Assembly (NCBI RefSeq): GCF_900177425.1
Contig: NZ_LT840184.1
Coordinates: forward strand, 78,308-142,307
Reading direction: 5' to 3'
Length of the DNA stretch: 64,000 nt
Origin: Paenibacillus uliginis N3/975
Lineage (GTDB): Bacteria; Bacillota; Bacilli; Paenibacillales; Paenibacillaceae
The position numbers and the translations under genes are program-made. This document shows, piece by piece, positions 43,925 through 52,616 of this stretch. The first letter of the stretch is position 1. Every line of letters starts with the position of its first letter. The notes beneath the pieces are model-generated. The model did no database searches, had not been told where the DNA came from, and saw nothing but the letters and a program-made list of their open reading frames with translations.

Positions 43925-46243
43925 TTATTTCATCGGTTCATAGTCTGCGACCACAAGCACATCCATGTGCCTTGCACCCCGGAGTAATGTTTTTGCGATA
44001 TTCCCTTGACGTATCTGCTTCCAGGCAGCCCTTTTGGATTGGCCGATAATCATCTGGGTTGCTCCTGCTTCGTCGGCCTTTGCGATCAACAGATGAGGGA
44101 TTTCTTTATGGTGATTTACCTTCAGAATTCCAAACGTTCCTCCTAAGCGCTCTGTCAAGGTGTGCAACGCCTCTAATCGCTCGGGGAGTTCAGGACTTTG
44201 CGACATATGCTCCACCTGAACAAAGGTCACATACCAAGTTGCTTTTAGGCGGTGGGCAATCCGGAAGCCACGCCGAATCAATCGTTCCGCTTGAGATTCG
44301 ATGTCCACGCACACATAAATGACCTCTTGACGCCTCCAGGGTCCCCGGAGTGAGCTGCTTCGTTCCCATGATTCCAGTCTCTCATCCACATCATCTGCAA
44401 TTTCCCTCAGAGCAAGCTCGCGCAGAGCGATCAGGTTTCCTGTCTTGAAAAAGTGGCTGAGCGCCTGATTCACTTTTTCCATATCATAGATTTTTCCATC
44501 CTTCATCCGCTGCTGCAGTGACTCAGGGGTCACATCAATGAGCTGGACTTCGTCAGCCAATCGTAAAATATGATCCGGCACGGTCTCCCGGACGCGGACA
44601 CCCGTAATTTGCTCCACCGAATCATTCAAGCTTTCCAAATGCTGTACATTTACGGTTGTGATGACGGAGATGCCTGCGGCCAGTATATTCAGCACATCTT
44701 CATATCTTTTCTTATGCATGCTTCCAGGTACGTTGGTATGTGCCAGCTCATCCACAAGCACGACATCAGGATTCCGGGAGATAATGTCCTCGGTGTTCAT
44801 TTCCTCAAGTTTTTTCTCGCGGTAGTCAATGATATTGCGGGGGAGGACTTCAAGGTCACCAACCTGATCTTGTGTATCCGTGCGCCCATGGGTTTCCAGT
44901 AATCCGACCAGGACATGCAGCCCTTTTTTGAGAAGGTCGTTGCCTTCCCGGAGCATTGTATATGTCTTGCCAACGCCTGGAGCGGCTCCGATATACACCT
45001 TGAACCGGCCCCGCTTAATCTGCTTGATCTTCTGGTCAATCTCCTGTGAGTTCAGCCGGTGGAACGGCTCGAATGGACCGGGAGGCGGGTTGATCTGGGC
45101 TGGAAGAATGCGTTCCCCGTCTGACTCGGCACGGTCGGCCACGATAAAAATATCAACGCCTCGTGTTTTTAGAAGCAGATCTTGAATGATGGAGCCTTGA
45201 AGCAACTCTTGCCAACGCGTCTGCTTCGAATGGCCGAGTACAATCCGGGTAACGTGATGCTCTAGCGCATATTGGACCAGTACATCAGCCAGCTTTCTTC
45301 GGGAACAAAGGGGAAGCTCGTCGAATTTTGCTCCGATTCGTTTGGCGAGCTTCACGATAGAGCGTTTGAAGGCAGCCTGCTCCTTGCTGAGCTCCTTATC
45401 CTGATTCACAAAAGTAACGACCAGCAGATCACCGTTCAGCCGCTTTGCAATCTGCTGTCCGCGGCGCATATAAATCGATCCGTTCCAGTGATATTGGGTG
45501 GATACCAATATCCGTTCATCGGCCCCTGATGGTCCGATAAGCCCCAGCTCCTTGCGATACCTTTCGAGGGATTCGTTAACACCTTCCGCTACAAGGCGCA
45601 GGGTTAGCTCCCGTAGTACAGCCAGATTGCCGTGCTTGAACAAATCGCTGTCTCCGCCGGATAATCCGTCGGCTGCGCGGACCAGCATCGTTTCGGGTGT
45701 TACGTCGATTAATACGACCTCATCCGCCAATTCCAGCGTGTCTGCCGGTACGGTATCAACCGCGCGAATTCCGGTCAGCTTGCTTGCAAGCTCCCGTACA
45801 TCCTCCAGTTCATAAACGTTAACCGTTGTAATCACACTGATGCCGCGGCTCAGCAGGAATCGAATATCCTCGAGCCGGGTAGCATGTTGTGCTCCTTTCC
45901 GGTTACGGTGTGCCAATCCGTCAACGAGCAGCACCTCAGGATTTCGCTGCACCAGCAGCTCCAGATTTAAATCCTTTTTTTCCTCATTGCCCTTATACCA
46001 ATGAATACTAGGTACCCGGTCCAGATCGCCGATCTGCTCTATCGTGTCCGGACGCCGCATGGTGGATACCGCACTAATGACAACGTCAATGCCTTGATTT
46101 TTTAGGATATGGCCTTCACGGAGCATATGATAGGTTTTCCCGGAGCCGCTTACGGCCCCGATATATACCTTCAACCGGCCTTGATGTAGCTTTGAGATGG
46201 ACAGCAGGATTTCCTCTGGTGATTTTTTTCTGAACGGGTCCAT
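43925..46243 (-). CDS. Kinase-less protein with two tandem KdpD sensor modules
   Basis: A 772-residue cytosolic protein built from two copies of the KdpD N-terminal unit, each a KdpD P-loop domain plus a universal-stress-protein-like domain. Unit 1 (about 1-385) has Walker A GAVSGSGKT but LLVDGLAHRN instead of the usual DELAHTN; unit 2 (about 396-772) has GAAPGVGKT and the standard VLVDELAHTNVPG. The membrane segments, HisKA and HATPase parts of KdpD are absent. Last gene of the kdp operon. It could bind ATP and c-di-AMP and act on KdpFABC or on a separate kinase, but this is inference. The frame is open throughout, so it is not a simple truncation. Confidence 0.85.
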   Translation of the reverse strand: MDPFRKKSPEEILLSISKLHQGRLKVYIGAVSGSGKTYHMLREGHILKNQGIDVVISAVSTMRRPDTIEQIGDLDRVPSIHWYKGNEEKKDLNLELLVQRNPEVLLVDGLAHRNRKGAQHATRLEDIRFLLSRGISVITTVNVYELEDVRELASKLTGIRAVDTVPADTLELADEVVLIDVTPETMLVRAADGLSGGDSDLFKHGNLAVLRELTLRLVAEGVNESLERYRKELGLIGPSGADERILVSTQYHWNGSIYMRRGQQIAKRLNGDLLVVTFVNQDKELSKEQAAFKRSIVKLAKRIGAKFDELPLCSRRKLADVLVQYALEHHVTRIVLGHSKQTRWQELLQGSIIQDLLLKTRGVDIFIVADRAESDGERILPAQINPPPGPFEPFHRLNSQEIDQKIKQIKRGRFKVYIGAAPGVGKTYTMLREGNDLLKKGLHVLVGLLETHGRTDTQDQVGDLEVLPRNIIDYREKKLEEMNTEDIISRNPDVVLVDELAHTNVPGSMHKKRYEDVLNILAAGISVITTVNVQHLESLNDSVEQITGVRVRETVPDHILRLADEVQLIDVTPESLQQRMKDGKIYDMEKVNQALSHFFKTGNLIALRELALREIADDVDERLESWERSSSLRGPWRRQEVIYVCVDIESQAERLIRRGFRIAHRLKATWYVTFVQVEHMSQSPELPERLEALHTLTERLGGTFGILKVNHHKEIPHLLIAKADEAGATQMIIGQSKRAAWKQIRQGNIAKTLLRGARHMDVLVVADYEPMK

Positions 46244-46283
46244 GGATTTCTACGCTCCTTGCCACTTCATTTAAAAGGAGTAA

Positions 46284-46313
46284 AGCCGGACCCTTTAAGT
46301 GGAAGGGCCGGCT
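46284..46313 (-). terminator. Hairpin between kdpC and the kdpD-like gene
   Basis: AGCCGG..CCCTT pairs with AAGGG..CCGGCT; only a short T stretch follows on the minus strand. It may reduce read-through or stabilise the upstream mRNA. Confidence 0.45.
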
Positions 46314-46347
46314 GCTATTGGGTTTTGCCTGAGCTTTTGTTACCTGA

Positions 46348-46953
46348 TTATTTCAAAAGTTCACTTAGCGCAAGATTCAGCTTCAGTACATTGACACGCG
46401 GTTCACCGAATATACCCAGATCCCGGCTATCGGTATGTTGATCAACCAGTTCTCCGAGCTCTCCTTCGGAGATGCCTGTCAGTTTACTAATCCGGGGAAT
46501 CTGGACCTCAGCCGATTTAGGTGTGATATGAGGGTCCAGACCAGAGCCAGAGTTCGTGATAAGGTCAATCGGAAGCTCGCTTACCGGCACATCCGGATTG
46601 TTGTTCTTCCAGGACTCAATCGTTGCTTTCGTTCTTTCCATCAGGTCCGGATTGGAGGGAGCGTAGTTATTGCTTCCCGATCCAGCGCCGTTATACTCAA
46701 TACTCGATACTCTGCTCTGAAAATATTTAGGGTCCGTAAAGTTTTGCCCGATGAGCTCGGAGCCGACTATTTTTCCTTCGCTGTTCTTGATCAGGCTTCC
46801 GTTCGCATGGTCCGGCATCAGAAGCTGCGCCGCGCCTGTCGTTACGAGCGGATAACAAATACCGCACAGGATGATAAATACAAGACTTGCTCTTAGAGCG
46901 GTACTAAACAAAAATCGGGCCGTATGAGCTTTTTTTTGTTCATGGTTATTCAT
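46348..46953 (-). CDS. kdpC: Potassium-transporting ATPase subunit C
   Basis: A 201-residue subunit with one N-terminal membrane segment (ALRASLVFIILCGICYPLVTT) and the conserved GSELIGQNFTDPKYFQSRVS and GLDPHITPKSAEVQIPRI motifs. It stabilises and assists ATP binding by KdpB in the high-affinity K+ pump. Full length. Confidence 0.96.
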   Translation of the reverse strand: MNNHEQKKAHTARFLFSTALRASLVFIILCGICYPLVTTGAAQLLMPDHANGSLIKNSEGKIVGSELIGQNFTDPKYFQSRVSSIEYNGAGSGSNNYAPSNPDLMERTKATIESWKNNNPDVPVSELPIDLITNSGSGLDPHITPKSAEVQIPRISKLTGISEGELGELVDQHTDSRDLGIFGEPRVNVLKLNLALSELLK

Positions 46954-47008
46954 CGTTATTCGACCTTTCCATATCTATCTTTAGATTAATTTCCGCTCTG
47001 TCTCTTCA

Positions 47009-49042
47009 TTAAATCCACAAGTGGACAATCATATCAATCAGCTTGATACCGATAAACGGTACGATCACACCGCCCAAACCGTATATCAAAATGTTACGTT
47101 GTAGCAGCTTGGTTGAGCTCATCGGCTTATAAGCTACGCCTTTCATTGCAAGTGGTATGAGCAGCGGGATAATAAGGGCGTTAAAAATCAAAGCCGATAA
47201 AATCGCGGACATAGGGGAACCCAGCCCCATGATATTCAGTGCGTTCATGCTCGGAATGGCTGCCGTAAACATCGCCGGAATGATGGCAAAATATTTGGCT
47301 ATGTCGTTCGAGATACTGAAGGTGGTCAATGCGCCGCGGGTCATCAACAGTTGTTTCCCGATGGCAACCACTTCAATAATTTTGGACGGGTCAGAATCCA
47401 GGTCGACCATGTTAGCGGCTTCTTTGGCAGAGGTTGTGCCGCTGTTCATGGCAAGACCGACGTCCGCTTGCGCCAGTGCCGGAGCATCGTTCGTTCCGTC
47501 ACCAGTCATGGCGACCAGTTTGCCATCGGCCTGCTCCCTGCGGATGACGGCGATTTTATCTTCAGGCTTACTTTCGGCGATGAAGTCATCCACACCTGCT
47601 TCTCGGGCAATGGTAGCTGCAGTCAGTGGATTGTCGCCGGTACACATAATCGTCTTGATGCCCATTTTGCGGAGCTGGTCAAAACGTTCCTTCATGCCCG
47701 GCTTCACCGTATCCTTCAGGTAGATGAGACCGTAAATCCGGCTATCTACCGCCACAGCCAGCGGTGTTCCCCCTTCGGTAGCGATGGCGTCTCCTTTGGC
47801 AATCAGATCGGACGGGATCATGCCTTCTTGAGACTGAACCCAGGCTCTTACGGCATCGACTGCTCCTTTGCGAACTTTTCGGCCGTCTTTCAGATCCATA
47901 CCGCTCATCCGTGTCTCGGCCTTAAACTCGATGAATTCGGCACCGGATGTAATGGATTCGTCAAATCCTAAGCTTTCTTTCTTCATCAGTTCGAGAACAG
48001 AGCGGCCTTCTGGCGTTTCATCCATAACTGAGCTGATAGCTGCCCACTGGGCGACAGAGCCGACAGGTTCTGAACCGACCGGGATAAACTGGCTTGCCAT
48101 CCGGTTACCAAACGTGATTGTTCCTGTCTTATCGAGAATCATCGTATTGATGTCGCCGGCAGCTTCAACCGCTTTACCGGACATTGCCAGTACGTTGAAC
48201 TGCGTTACCCGGTCCATACCTGCAATCCCGATTGCGGACAGCAGACCACCGATGGTGGTTGGGATCAGACAGACGAGAAGAGAGATCAGGACGGGAATCG
48301 AAAGCTCGATTCCGAGATATTTGGCGATCGGGGCAAGCGTGACAACCACGATCAGGAATATTAATGTTAGTACGGTCAAAAGGGTATTCAGCGCAATTTC
48401 ATTCGGTGTTTTCTGACGAGATGCACCTTCTACGAGCGAGATCATCCGATCAATGAATGACTCGCCGGGGTCGCTGGTGATCCGGACTTTAATCTGATCG
48501 CTGACAACCCGTGTGCCGCCGGTTACCGAACTGAAATCCCCGCCGGCTTCTTTAATGACCGGGGCTGATTCCCCGGTAATGGCCGATTCATCGACAGATG
48601 CCAGACCCGCAATGACCTCACCATCACCAGGAATCATCTCACCCTGCGAGACGACTACGATGTCACCTTTACGTAAATCGGTAGACGGAACACGCTTGAT
48701 GCCGCCGCCGTCCATAACCTTGTTGGCCGCGATTTCCTTCTTTGACTGTTTTAAGGAGTCAGCCTGGGCTTTACCGCGCCCTTCAGCAAGAGCTTCGGCA
48801 AAGTTGGCAAACAAGACGGTTAGGAGCAGAACCACAAATACGGTCAGATTAAAGCTGATGCTGTCTTCTGTCCCAAAATAATGGGGAAAGATAGTCATGA
48901 GGAGGACGATAAATGTACCAACCTCGACGACAAACATCACGGGGTTTTTCATCATGGTAATAGGGTTTAACTTGATGAAGCTATCTTTTAAAGACTGGCG
49001 AACCATATCTCCGTTTAATACCTTTTTTCTATTGTTATTCAT
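47009..49042 (-). CDS. kdpB: Potassium-transporting P-type ATPase subunit B
   Basis: A 677-residue P-type ATPase, full length. The phosphorylated Asp is residue 304 in LDKTGTIT; the actuator TGESAPV, the nucleotide-domain KGAV and the hinge TGDGTNDAPAL are all present. The Ser162-type regulatory TGES loop is intact. It drives K+ movement through KdpA. Confidence 0.97.
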   Translation of the reverse strand: MNNNRKKVLNGDMVRQSLKDSFIKLNPITMMKNPVMFVVEVGTFIVLLMTIFPHYFGTEDSISFNLTVFVVLLLTVLFANFAEALAEGRGKAQADSLKQSKKEIAANKVMDGGGIKRVPSTDLRKGDIVVVSQGEMIPGDGEVIAGLASVDESAITGESAPVIKEAGGDFSSVTGGTRVVSDQIKVRITSDPGESFIDRMISLVEGASRQKTPNEIALNTLLTVLTLIFLIVVVTLAPIAKYLGIELSIPVLISLLVCLIPTTIGGLLSAIGIAGMDRVTQFNVLAMSGKAVEAAGDINTMILDKTGTITFGNRMASQFIPVGSEPVGSVAQWAAISSVMDETPEGRSVLELMKKESLGFDESITSGAEFIEFKAETRMSGMDLKDGRKVRKGAVDAVRAWVQSQEGMIPSDLIAKGDAIATEGGTPLAVAVDSRIYGLIYLKDTVKPGMKERFDQLRKMGIKTIMCTGDNPLTAATIAREAGVDDFIAESKPEDKIAVIRREQADGKLVAMTGDGTNDAPALAQADVGLAMNSGTTSAKEAANMVDLDSDPSKIIEVVAIGKQLLMTRGALTTFSISNDIAKYFAIIPAMFTAAIPSMNALNIMGLGSPMSAILSALIFNALIIPLLIPLAMKGVAYKPMSSTKLLQRNILIYGLGGVIVPFIGIKLIDMIVHLWI

Positions 49043-49063
49043 TGGGATAATCCACCTTTTCTA

Positions 49064-50743
49064 TTAACGGATCATTAAATGCTCGGCAATCGGGCCAAGC
49101 ACCATCACGGGCAGGAATGTCAGCGCCCCGATGATCAGGACTACCGCAATCAGAATAAAGGCGAACAGCCGGTTATCCGTGCGGAATGTCCCTAGTGTCT
49201 CAGGAATCCACTGCTTACGCAGCAGAGAGCCGCCTACCGCTAGAAGCGAAATCATCGAAATATAGCGGCCGAAGAGCATGACAAGCCCTGTTGATATATT
49301 CCAGAACGGCGTGTTATCCGCAAGACCTTCAAAGCCAGAGCCGTTATTCGCTGCCGAGGAAGTGTACTCATACAGCACTTGTGAAATGCCATGAAAGCCT
49401 GCGTTCGTAATGCCCGCCTGACCAGCGTCCGTCATGAGAGCGAGAGCAGTCGGCGCCAGAATAATGAGGGGATGAGCCAGAATGGCAATCGCAATCAGCT
49501 TCATCTCCCGGGCTTCGATTTTCCGCCCTAGAAACTCCGGCGTTCGTCCAACCATGAGCCCGGCGAGGAACACGGCCAGAATGGCGTACATTAACATATT
49601 CATCAGACCGACGCCTTTTCCGCCGAAGACAGAGTTCAGCATCATGAGAGACAGCGGTGTTATACCGCCAAGCGGTGTCAGCGTATCGTGCATGTTATTG
49701 ACCGATCCGGTTGTGGCCGCTGTGGTTACGGTCGTAAACAGAGCAGACTGGGCAATACCGAACCTGACCTCTTTGCCTTCCATATTGCCTTGGGAAGCAT
49801 CGATTCCTAGCCGATTCATCGCCGGGTTACCGTTAGATTCCGATACGTAGGCAAGTGACAGGAATCCGATGAATAGAACCATCATGGCTGAGAAAATAAT
49901 CCAACCTTGCTTGCGGTTTTTAGCAAATAAGCCGAACGTATAAGGCAGAGCCGCCGCAATACACCACATTGATAAAATCTCGATTACGTTAGTTAGCGGA
50001 CGTGGATTCTCAAACGGATGCGACGAGTTGACACCGAAATGTCCGCCGCCGTTCGTGCCCAGGTGTTTGATCGATTCCAGTGCGGCCACTGGACCAACCG
50101 AAATTTGCTGCTCGGCGCCTTCAAGTGTCGTTACGTTAATAGTAGGTTTTAAGGTTTGAGGAACATTCAGCGCCACGAGCACCATGGCAACAACAAAGGC
50201 CAGAGGGATCAACACCCGTGTATGTGCCTTAACAAAATCTTCAAAGAAGTTACCTATCGTTGTACCCTTGCTGGTAATCGCTCGAATAAATGCGATCGCG
50301 ACACACAGTCCGGTAGCAGCGGATGTGAACATCATCATAGTGATGACGGCCATCTGCGAGAAGTAGGAGAGACCCGATTCACCACTGTAGTGCTGCAGGT
50401 TCGTATTGGTCATGAAACTGATAATGGTATTGAACGATAACGTCGGCTCCATGTTGTCGATCCCGTTTGGATTGAACGGCAGTATCTTTTGTAGCCTTAG
50501 AATGAGATAACCGGCCGCGACCAGGACTAAGTTGGTCACCACAAAGCTGATTGCATATACCTTCCAGGTCATGCCTTTGCGCTCTTTAAGCCCGATCAAA
50601 CCGTAGATCGGTTTCTCCGCCCAGGAGAACCATTTATCTGTGCCGTTGGCTTCATTGCGAAACACATTATATAGATGGGTTCCGAAAGGCTTAACGAGCA
50701 GCACCAGAACCAGAATAACGATGGCAATTTGTACAATGCCCAT
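49064..50743 (-). CDS. kdpA: Potassium-transporting ATPase subunit A
   Basis: A 559-residue channel-like subunit with ten membrane segments and four selectivity-filter-like loops (TNTNLQHYSGESGLSYFSQM, GTNGGGHFGVNSSHPFENP and TAATTGSVNNMHDTLTPLGG among them). It holds the K+ path of the KdpFABC pump. The ribosome binding site is GGAGGAAG, 30 bp after kdpF. Confidence 0.97.
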   Translation of the reverse strand: MGIVQIAIVILVLVLLVKPFGTHLYNVFRNEANGTDKWFSWAEKPIYGLIGLKERKGMTWKVYAISFVVTNLVLVAAGYLILRLQKILPFNPNGIDNMEPTLSFNTIISFMTNTNLQHYSGESGLSYFSQMAVITMMMFTSAATGLCVAIAFIRAITSKGTTIGNFFEDFVKAHTRVLIPLAFVVAMVLVALNVPQTLKPTINVTTLEGAEQQISVGPVAALESIKHLGTNGGGHFGVNSSHPFENPRPLTNVIEILSMWCIAAALPYTFGLFAKNRKQGWIIFSAMMVLFIGFLSLAYVSESNGNPAMNRLGIDASQGNMEGKEVRFGIAQSALFTTVTTAATTGSVNNMHDTLTPLGGITPLSLMMLNSVFGGKGVGLMNMLMYAILAVFLAGLMVGRTPEFLGRKIEAREMKLIAIAILAHPLIILAPTALALMTDAGQAGITNAGFHGISQVLYEYTSSAANNGSGFEGLADNTPFWNISTGLVMLFGRYISMISLLAVGGSLLRKQWIPETLGTFRTDNRLFAFILIAVVLIIGALTFLPVMVLGPIAEHLMIR

Positions 50744-50773
50744 GATTGATTGCTTCCTCCTTCAATAACACCC

Positions 50774-50851
50774 CTAGAATTTTTCCGGGTGAATCAGCGC
50801 GTAAATCAAATACAGAAAAATAAAGATCATAAATGCCATAATGATGATCAT
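50774..50851 (-). CDS. kdpF: Potassium-transporting ATPase subunit F
   Basis: A 25-residue single-span peptide, MIIIMAFMIFIFLYLIYALI then HPEKF, the size and ending of KdpF. It stabilises the KdpABC complex in the membrane. Its ATG overlaps the TGA of a preceding 36-residue ORF, and kdpA follows. Confidence 0.88.
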   Translation of the reverse strand: MIIIMAFMIFIFLYLIYALIHPEKF

Positions 50852-50958
50852 TGGTTATCAGCCTCCGGTTCATTGACCAAGCGTCCGCACCAGGATAAAA
50901 ACAAGGTGAACAGTGCGTAAGTTCCTCCCAGAATGAGCACCATGCACAGATCCTGCAT
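50848..50958 (-). CDS. 36-residue membrane peptide before kdpF
   Basis: Begins at ATG 50958 behind GGAGGG and ends in a TGA that overlaps kdpF (ATGA). Sequence: MQDLCMVLILGGTYALFTLF, then LSWCGRLVNEPEADNQ, a single membrane span with an acidic tail. The good ribosome binding site and the coupling to kdpF argue that it is real. It may be a further small Kdp subunit; function unknown. Confidence 0.7.
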   Translation of the reverse strand: MQDLCMVLILGGTYALFTLFLSWCGRLVNEPEADNQ

Positions 50959-50996
50959 GTAAATCCCTCCAAAACATATTTAATAAATAATAGTGG

Positions 50997-51407
50997 CTAG
51001 CTGACGAGTGATGAAATTAAGAAGGAAACATTGGTATGGTTCGTGTGCAGCACGATCGTTGCGCCAAGTCCTTTATAAATTAATCTTGGATTGCTTGAAT
51101 GAGTGATGACATAGATCGGATCCGAGGTCCATGTACGGCAAATCCGCAAATAACGGCAGCACAGGTTCAGACTGCTTTCAAACAGAAACACCTTGCTGAC
51201 GGAAAACTCGGGAATGATCCAGGTTTGTTCATCAGTAGTGTCGATCAAGATCATGTTTTTGGCTCCGAGCTTATCCAGACGATCTTGCTCTGCCCGGTTG
51301 TTCACGATGGCTGCAAACGGAATTTTATTTCGAATAAGCTGGGTTACGAATTCCTCCCCTGCCTTGGTTGGAGCGGATACGATGATCAGATCTTGTAATT
51401 TTTCCAT
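50997..51407 (-). CDS. Unrecognised 136-residue protein, first gene of the kdp operon
   Basis: Starts at ATG 51407 with GGAGGAGAA upstream, right after the second c-di-AMP riboswitch. The first 70 residues look like half a Rossmann-type fold (LIIVSAPTKAGEEFVTQLI; NKIPFAAIVNN; KNMILIDTTDE), reminiscent of NAD-binding K+ regulator domains but without a clear GxGxxG. Two Cys in LNLCCRYLRIC. No signal or span. Its place at the head of the operon suggests a role in K+ uptake control; I cannot name the family. Confidence 0.65.
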   Translation of the reverse strand: MEKLQDLIIVSAPTKAGEEFVTQLIRNKIPFAAIVNNRAEQDRLDKLGAKNMILIDTTDEQTWIIPEFSVSKVFLFESSLNLCCRYLRICRTWTSDPIYVITHSSNPRLIYKGLGATIVLHTNHTNVSFLISSLVS

Positions 51408-51448
51408 GTTTTCTCCTCCTGATTACTAGAAAGAGAAGGCAACAAAAA

Positions 51449-51488
51449 GAAGCCTCAGGGAAGGAGAGTCACTCTTCCCGTGGCTTCT
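51449..51488 (-). terminator. Terminator of the second c-di-AMP riboswitch
   Basis: On the minus strand AGAAGCC..GGGAAG pairs with CTTCCC..GGCTTCT, then T. It is the expression platform nearest the kdp genes. Confidence 0.8.
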
Positions 51489-51540
51489 GATGACACAGTG
51501 AAATACACCGTGCCTTGCACACGACAATCGTTGCCTCTCT

Positions 51541-51690
51541 CGATACGCTTACGAGGTTAGCTGACGGATTCGGGCGTGAGAGTCGCCCTACCCATAGGCA
51601 GTTATCCTGCCGATGTGATTCACCCCTGAGAGAAATACACGTCTCTCGTTTGGTTCCCCCGTTCCTTTTCCATTCAAGGACTCAGCGAAT
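51541..51690 (-). ncRNA. ydaO-type c-di-AMP riboswitch, copy 2 (proximal to kdp)
   Basis: On the minus strand it carries the conserved ydaO-yuaA blocks: ACGGGGGAACCA near the 5' end, GGGGTGAATC, GTAGGGCGACTCTCACGCC, GAATCCGTCAGCTAACCTCG near the 3' end. These bind two molecules of c-di-AMP. It is followed by its own terminator (51449-51488) and then by the first kdp-operon gene, so c-di-AMP should stop transcription. Confidence 0.92.
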
Positions 51691-51712
51691 AAAAAGCATT
51701 TTTTGATAAAAA

Positions 51713-51742
51713 AACCACAGAGGCATCAAGCCCTGTGGTCGT
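51713..51742 (-). terminator. Terminator of the first c-di-AMP riboswitch
   Basis: Minus-strand ACCACAG pairs with CTGTGGT, with GGC/GCC inside, followed by seven T. Confidence 0.85.
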
Positions 51743-51816
51743 GTTTCTCGATCACAAGCTTCATCATCCTCTCCTTGTGAGCAGACCGCGTCAATTAAAT
51801 GCGTGACTGCTTAACT

Positions 51817-51998
51817 CAACGCTTACGAGGTTAGCTGTCGGATTCGGGCGGTGAGAGTCGCCCTACCTGATCCGAATTTCATGGAGTCTTCGGATCAGGA
51901 TTCACCCCTGGAGATGTTCAATGGCGGCTCTCACACCACCTGGCGCATCTCCTTGTTTGGTTCCCCCGTTTCCCTTGCCTAGCAAGGGAATTCAGCGA
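51817..51998 (-). ncRNA. ydaO-type c-di-AMP riboswitch, copy 1 (distal)
   Basis: Same conserved blocks as copy 2 (ACGGGGGAACCAAAC, GGGGTGAATCC, GTAGGGCGACTCTCACCGCC, AATCCGACAGCTAACCTCG), with a longer variable arm (GATCCGAA/TTCGGATC). It has its own terminator at 51713-51742. With copy 2 it forms two complete switches in series on one transcript. Confidence 0.92.
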
Positions 51999-52032
51999 TT
52001 CATGAGAAAACATTGTTCAATTCATGATTCGT

Positions 52033-52061
52033 ATCATACGTCTGGCGGTTCGTAATGTAAA
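52033..52061 (-). promoter_or_regulatory. Promoter of the kdp operon
   Basis: Minus-strand TTTACA (52056-52061), a 17-bp spacer, TATGAT (52033-52038), just upstream of riboswitch copy 1. Confidence 0.6.
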
Positions 52062-52288
52062 TCGAGGGAAAGGCACATTTGAGGTGTTTTTTAACGGGAT
52101 AGCGGGGGGAAAGAAGTCCGATCACCCGAATACTGCTTCATACTCTGTATTTCTCTGTATTTCGTTAATTTTTCGTAAAGTGGCAAGATACTGTGCATTT
52201 GTATGGATAATCGATGTCAAGCCCTAATGTACACGTTTTCTTTTGGCTTTTTCGTCGATATTTTGAATTTATAGACCATAAATGAACA

Positions 52289-52318
52289 TTTACTTTGAAA
52301 GGGACAATGACGTATGAT
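52289..52318 (+). promoter_or_regulatory. Promoter of the plus-strand c-di-AMP riboswitch
   Basis: TTTACT (52289-52294), an 18-bp spacer and TATGAT (52313-52318); both boxes closely resemble those of the divergent kdp promoter. The 52062-52288 stretch between them holds no gene I can support. Confidence 0.5.
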
Positions 52319-52344
52319 TCATCCAACTTTAACCATATAATCTA

Positions 52345-52490
52345 CACGCTGAGTTCCCGAAAGGGAGGCGGGGGAACCAACCTCACCATAACTAATGGTG
52401 AATGGGGTGAATCCTTAGAGCTTGCTGCGCAAGCACAGGGTAGGGCACTCTCAAGCCCGAATCCGACAGCTAACCTCGTAAGCGTATTGG
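52345..52490 (+). ncRNA. ydaO-type c-di-AMP riboswitch, copy 3 (plus strand)
   Basis: All conserved blocks are present: GGCGGGGGAACCAACC, GGGGTGAATCC, GGTAGGGCACTCTCAAGCCC and AATCCGACAGCTAACCTCG. A terminator follows at 52547-52583, and then the gene for an unrecognised 149-residue protein. It faces away from the two kdp copies. Confidence 0.93.
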
Positions 52491-52546
52491 GAGAGAACAC
52501 GACCCATCATACTTTAGGTGGCACGATTGTGCCGCATTCAGCGCCT

Positions 52547-52583
52547 GGGGAGCGGGTTTCTCTGCTCTTTCGGGCTTTTTGTG
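52547..52583 (+). terminator. Terminator of riboswitch copy 3
   Basis: GCCTG..GGAGC pairs with GCTCT..CGGGC, followed by TTTTTG. Confidence 0.7.
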
Positions 52584-52616
52584 CTGCAATTGAACCCTAG
52601 AAAAGGAGACTGTGAG

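Noticed and set aside
43925..46243. Frameshifted or truncated ordinary kdpD
   Set aside because: The frame is open for 772 codons and contains two complete sensor units, so it is a fusion or duplication, not decay of a normal kdpD.
51099..51429. Plus-strand frames opposite the first kdp-operon gene
   Set aside because: No ribosome binding site, and the minus-strand frame has both a good site and the riboswitch context.
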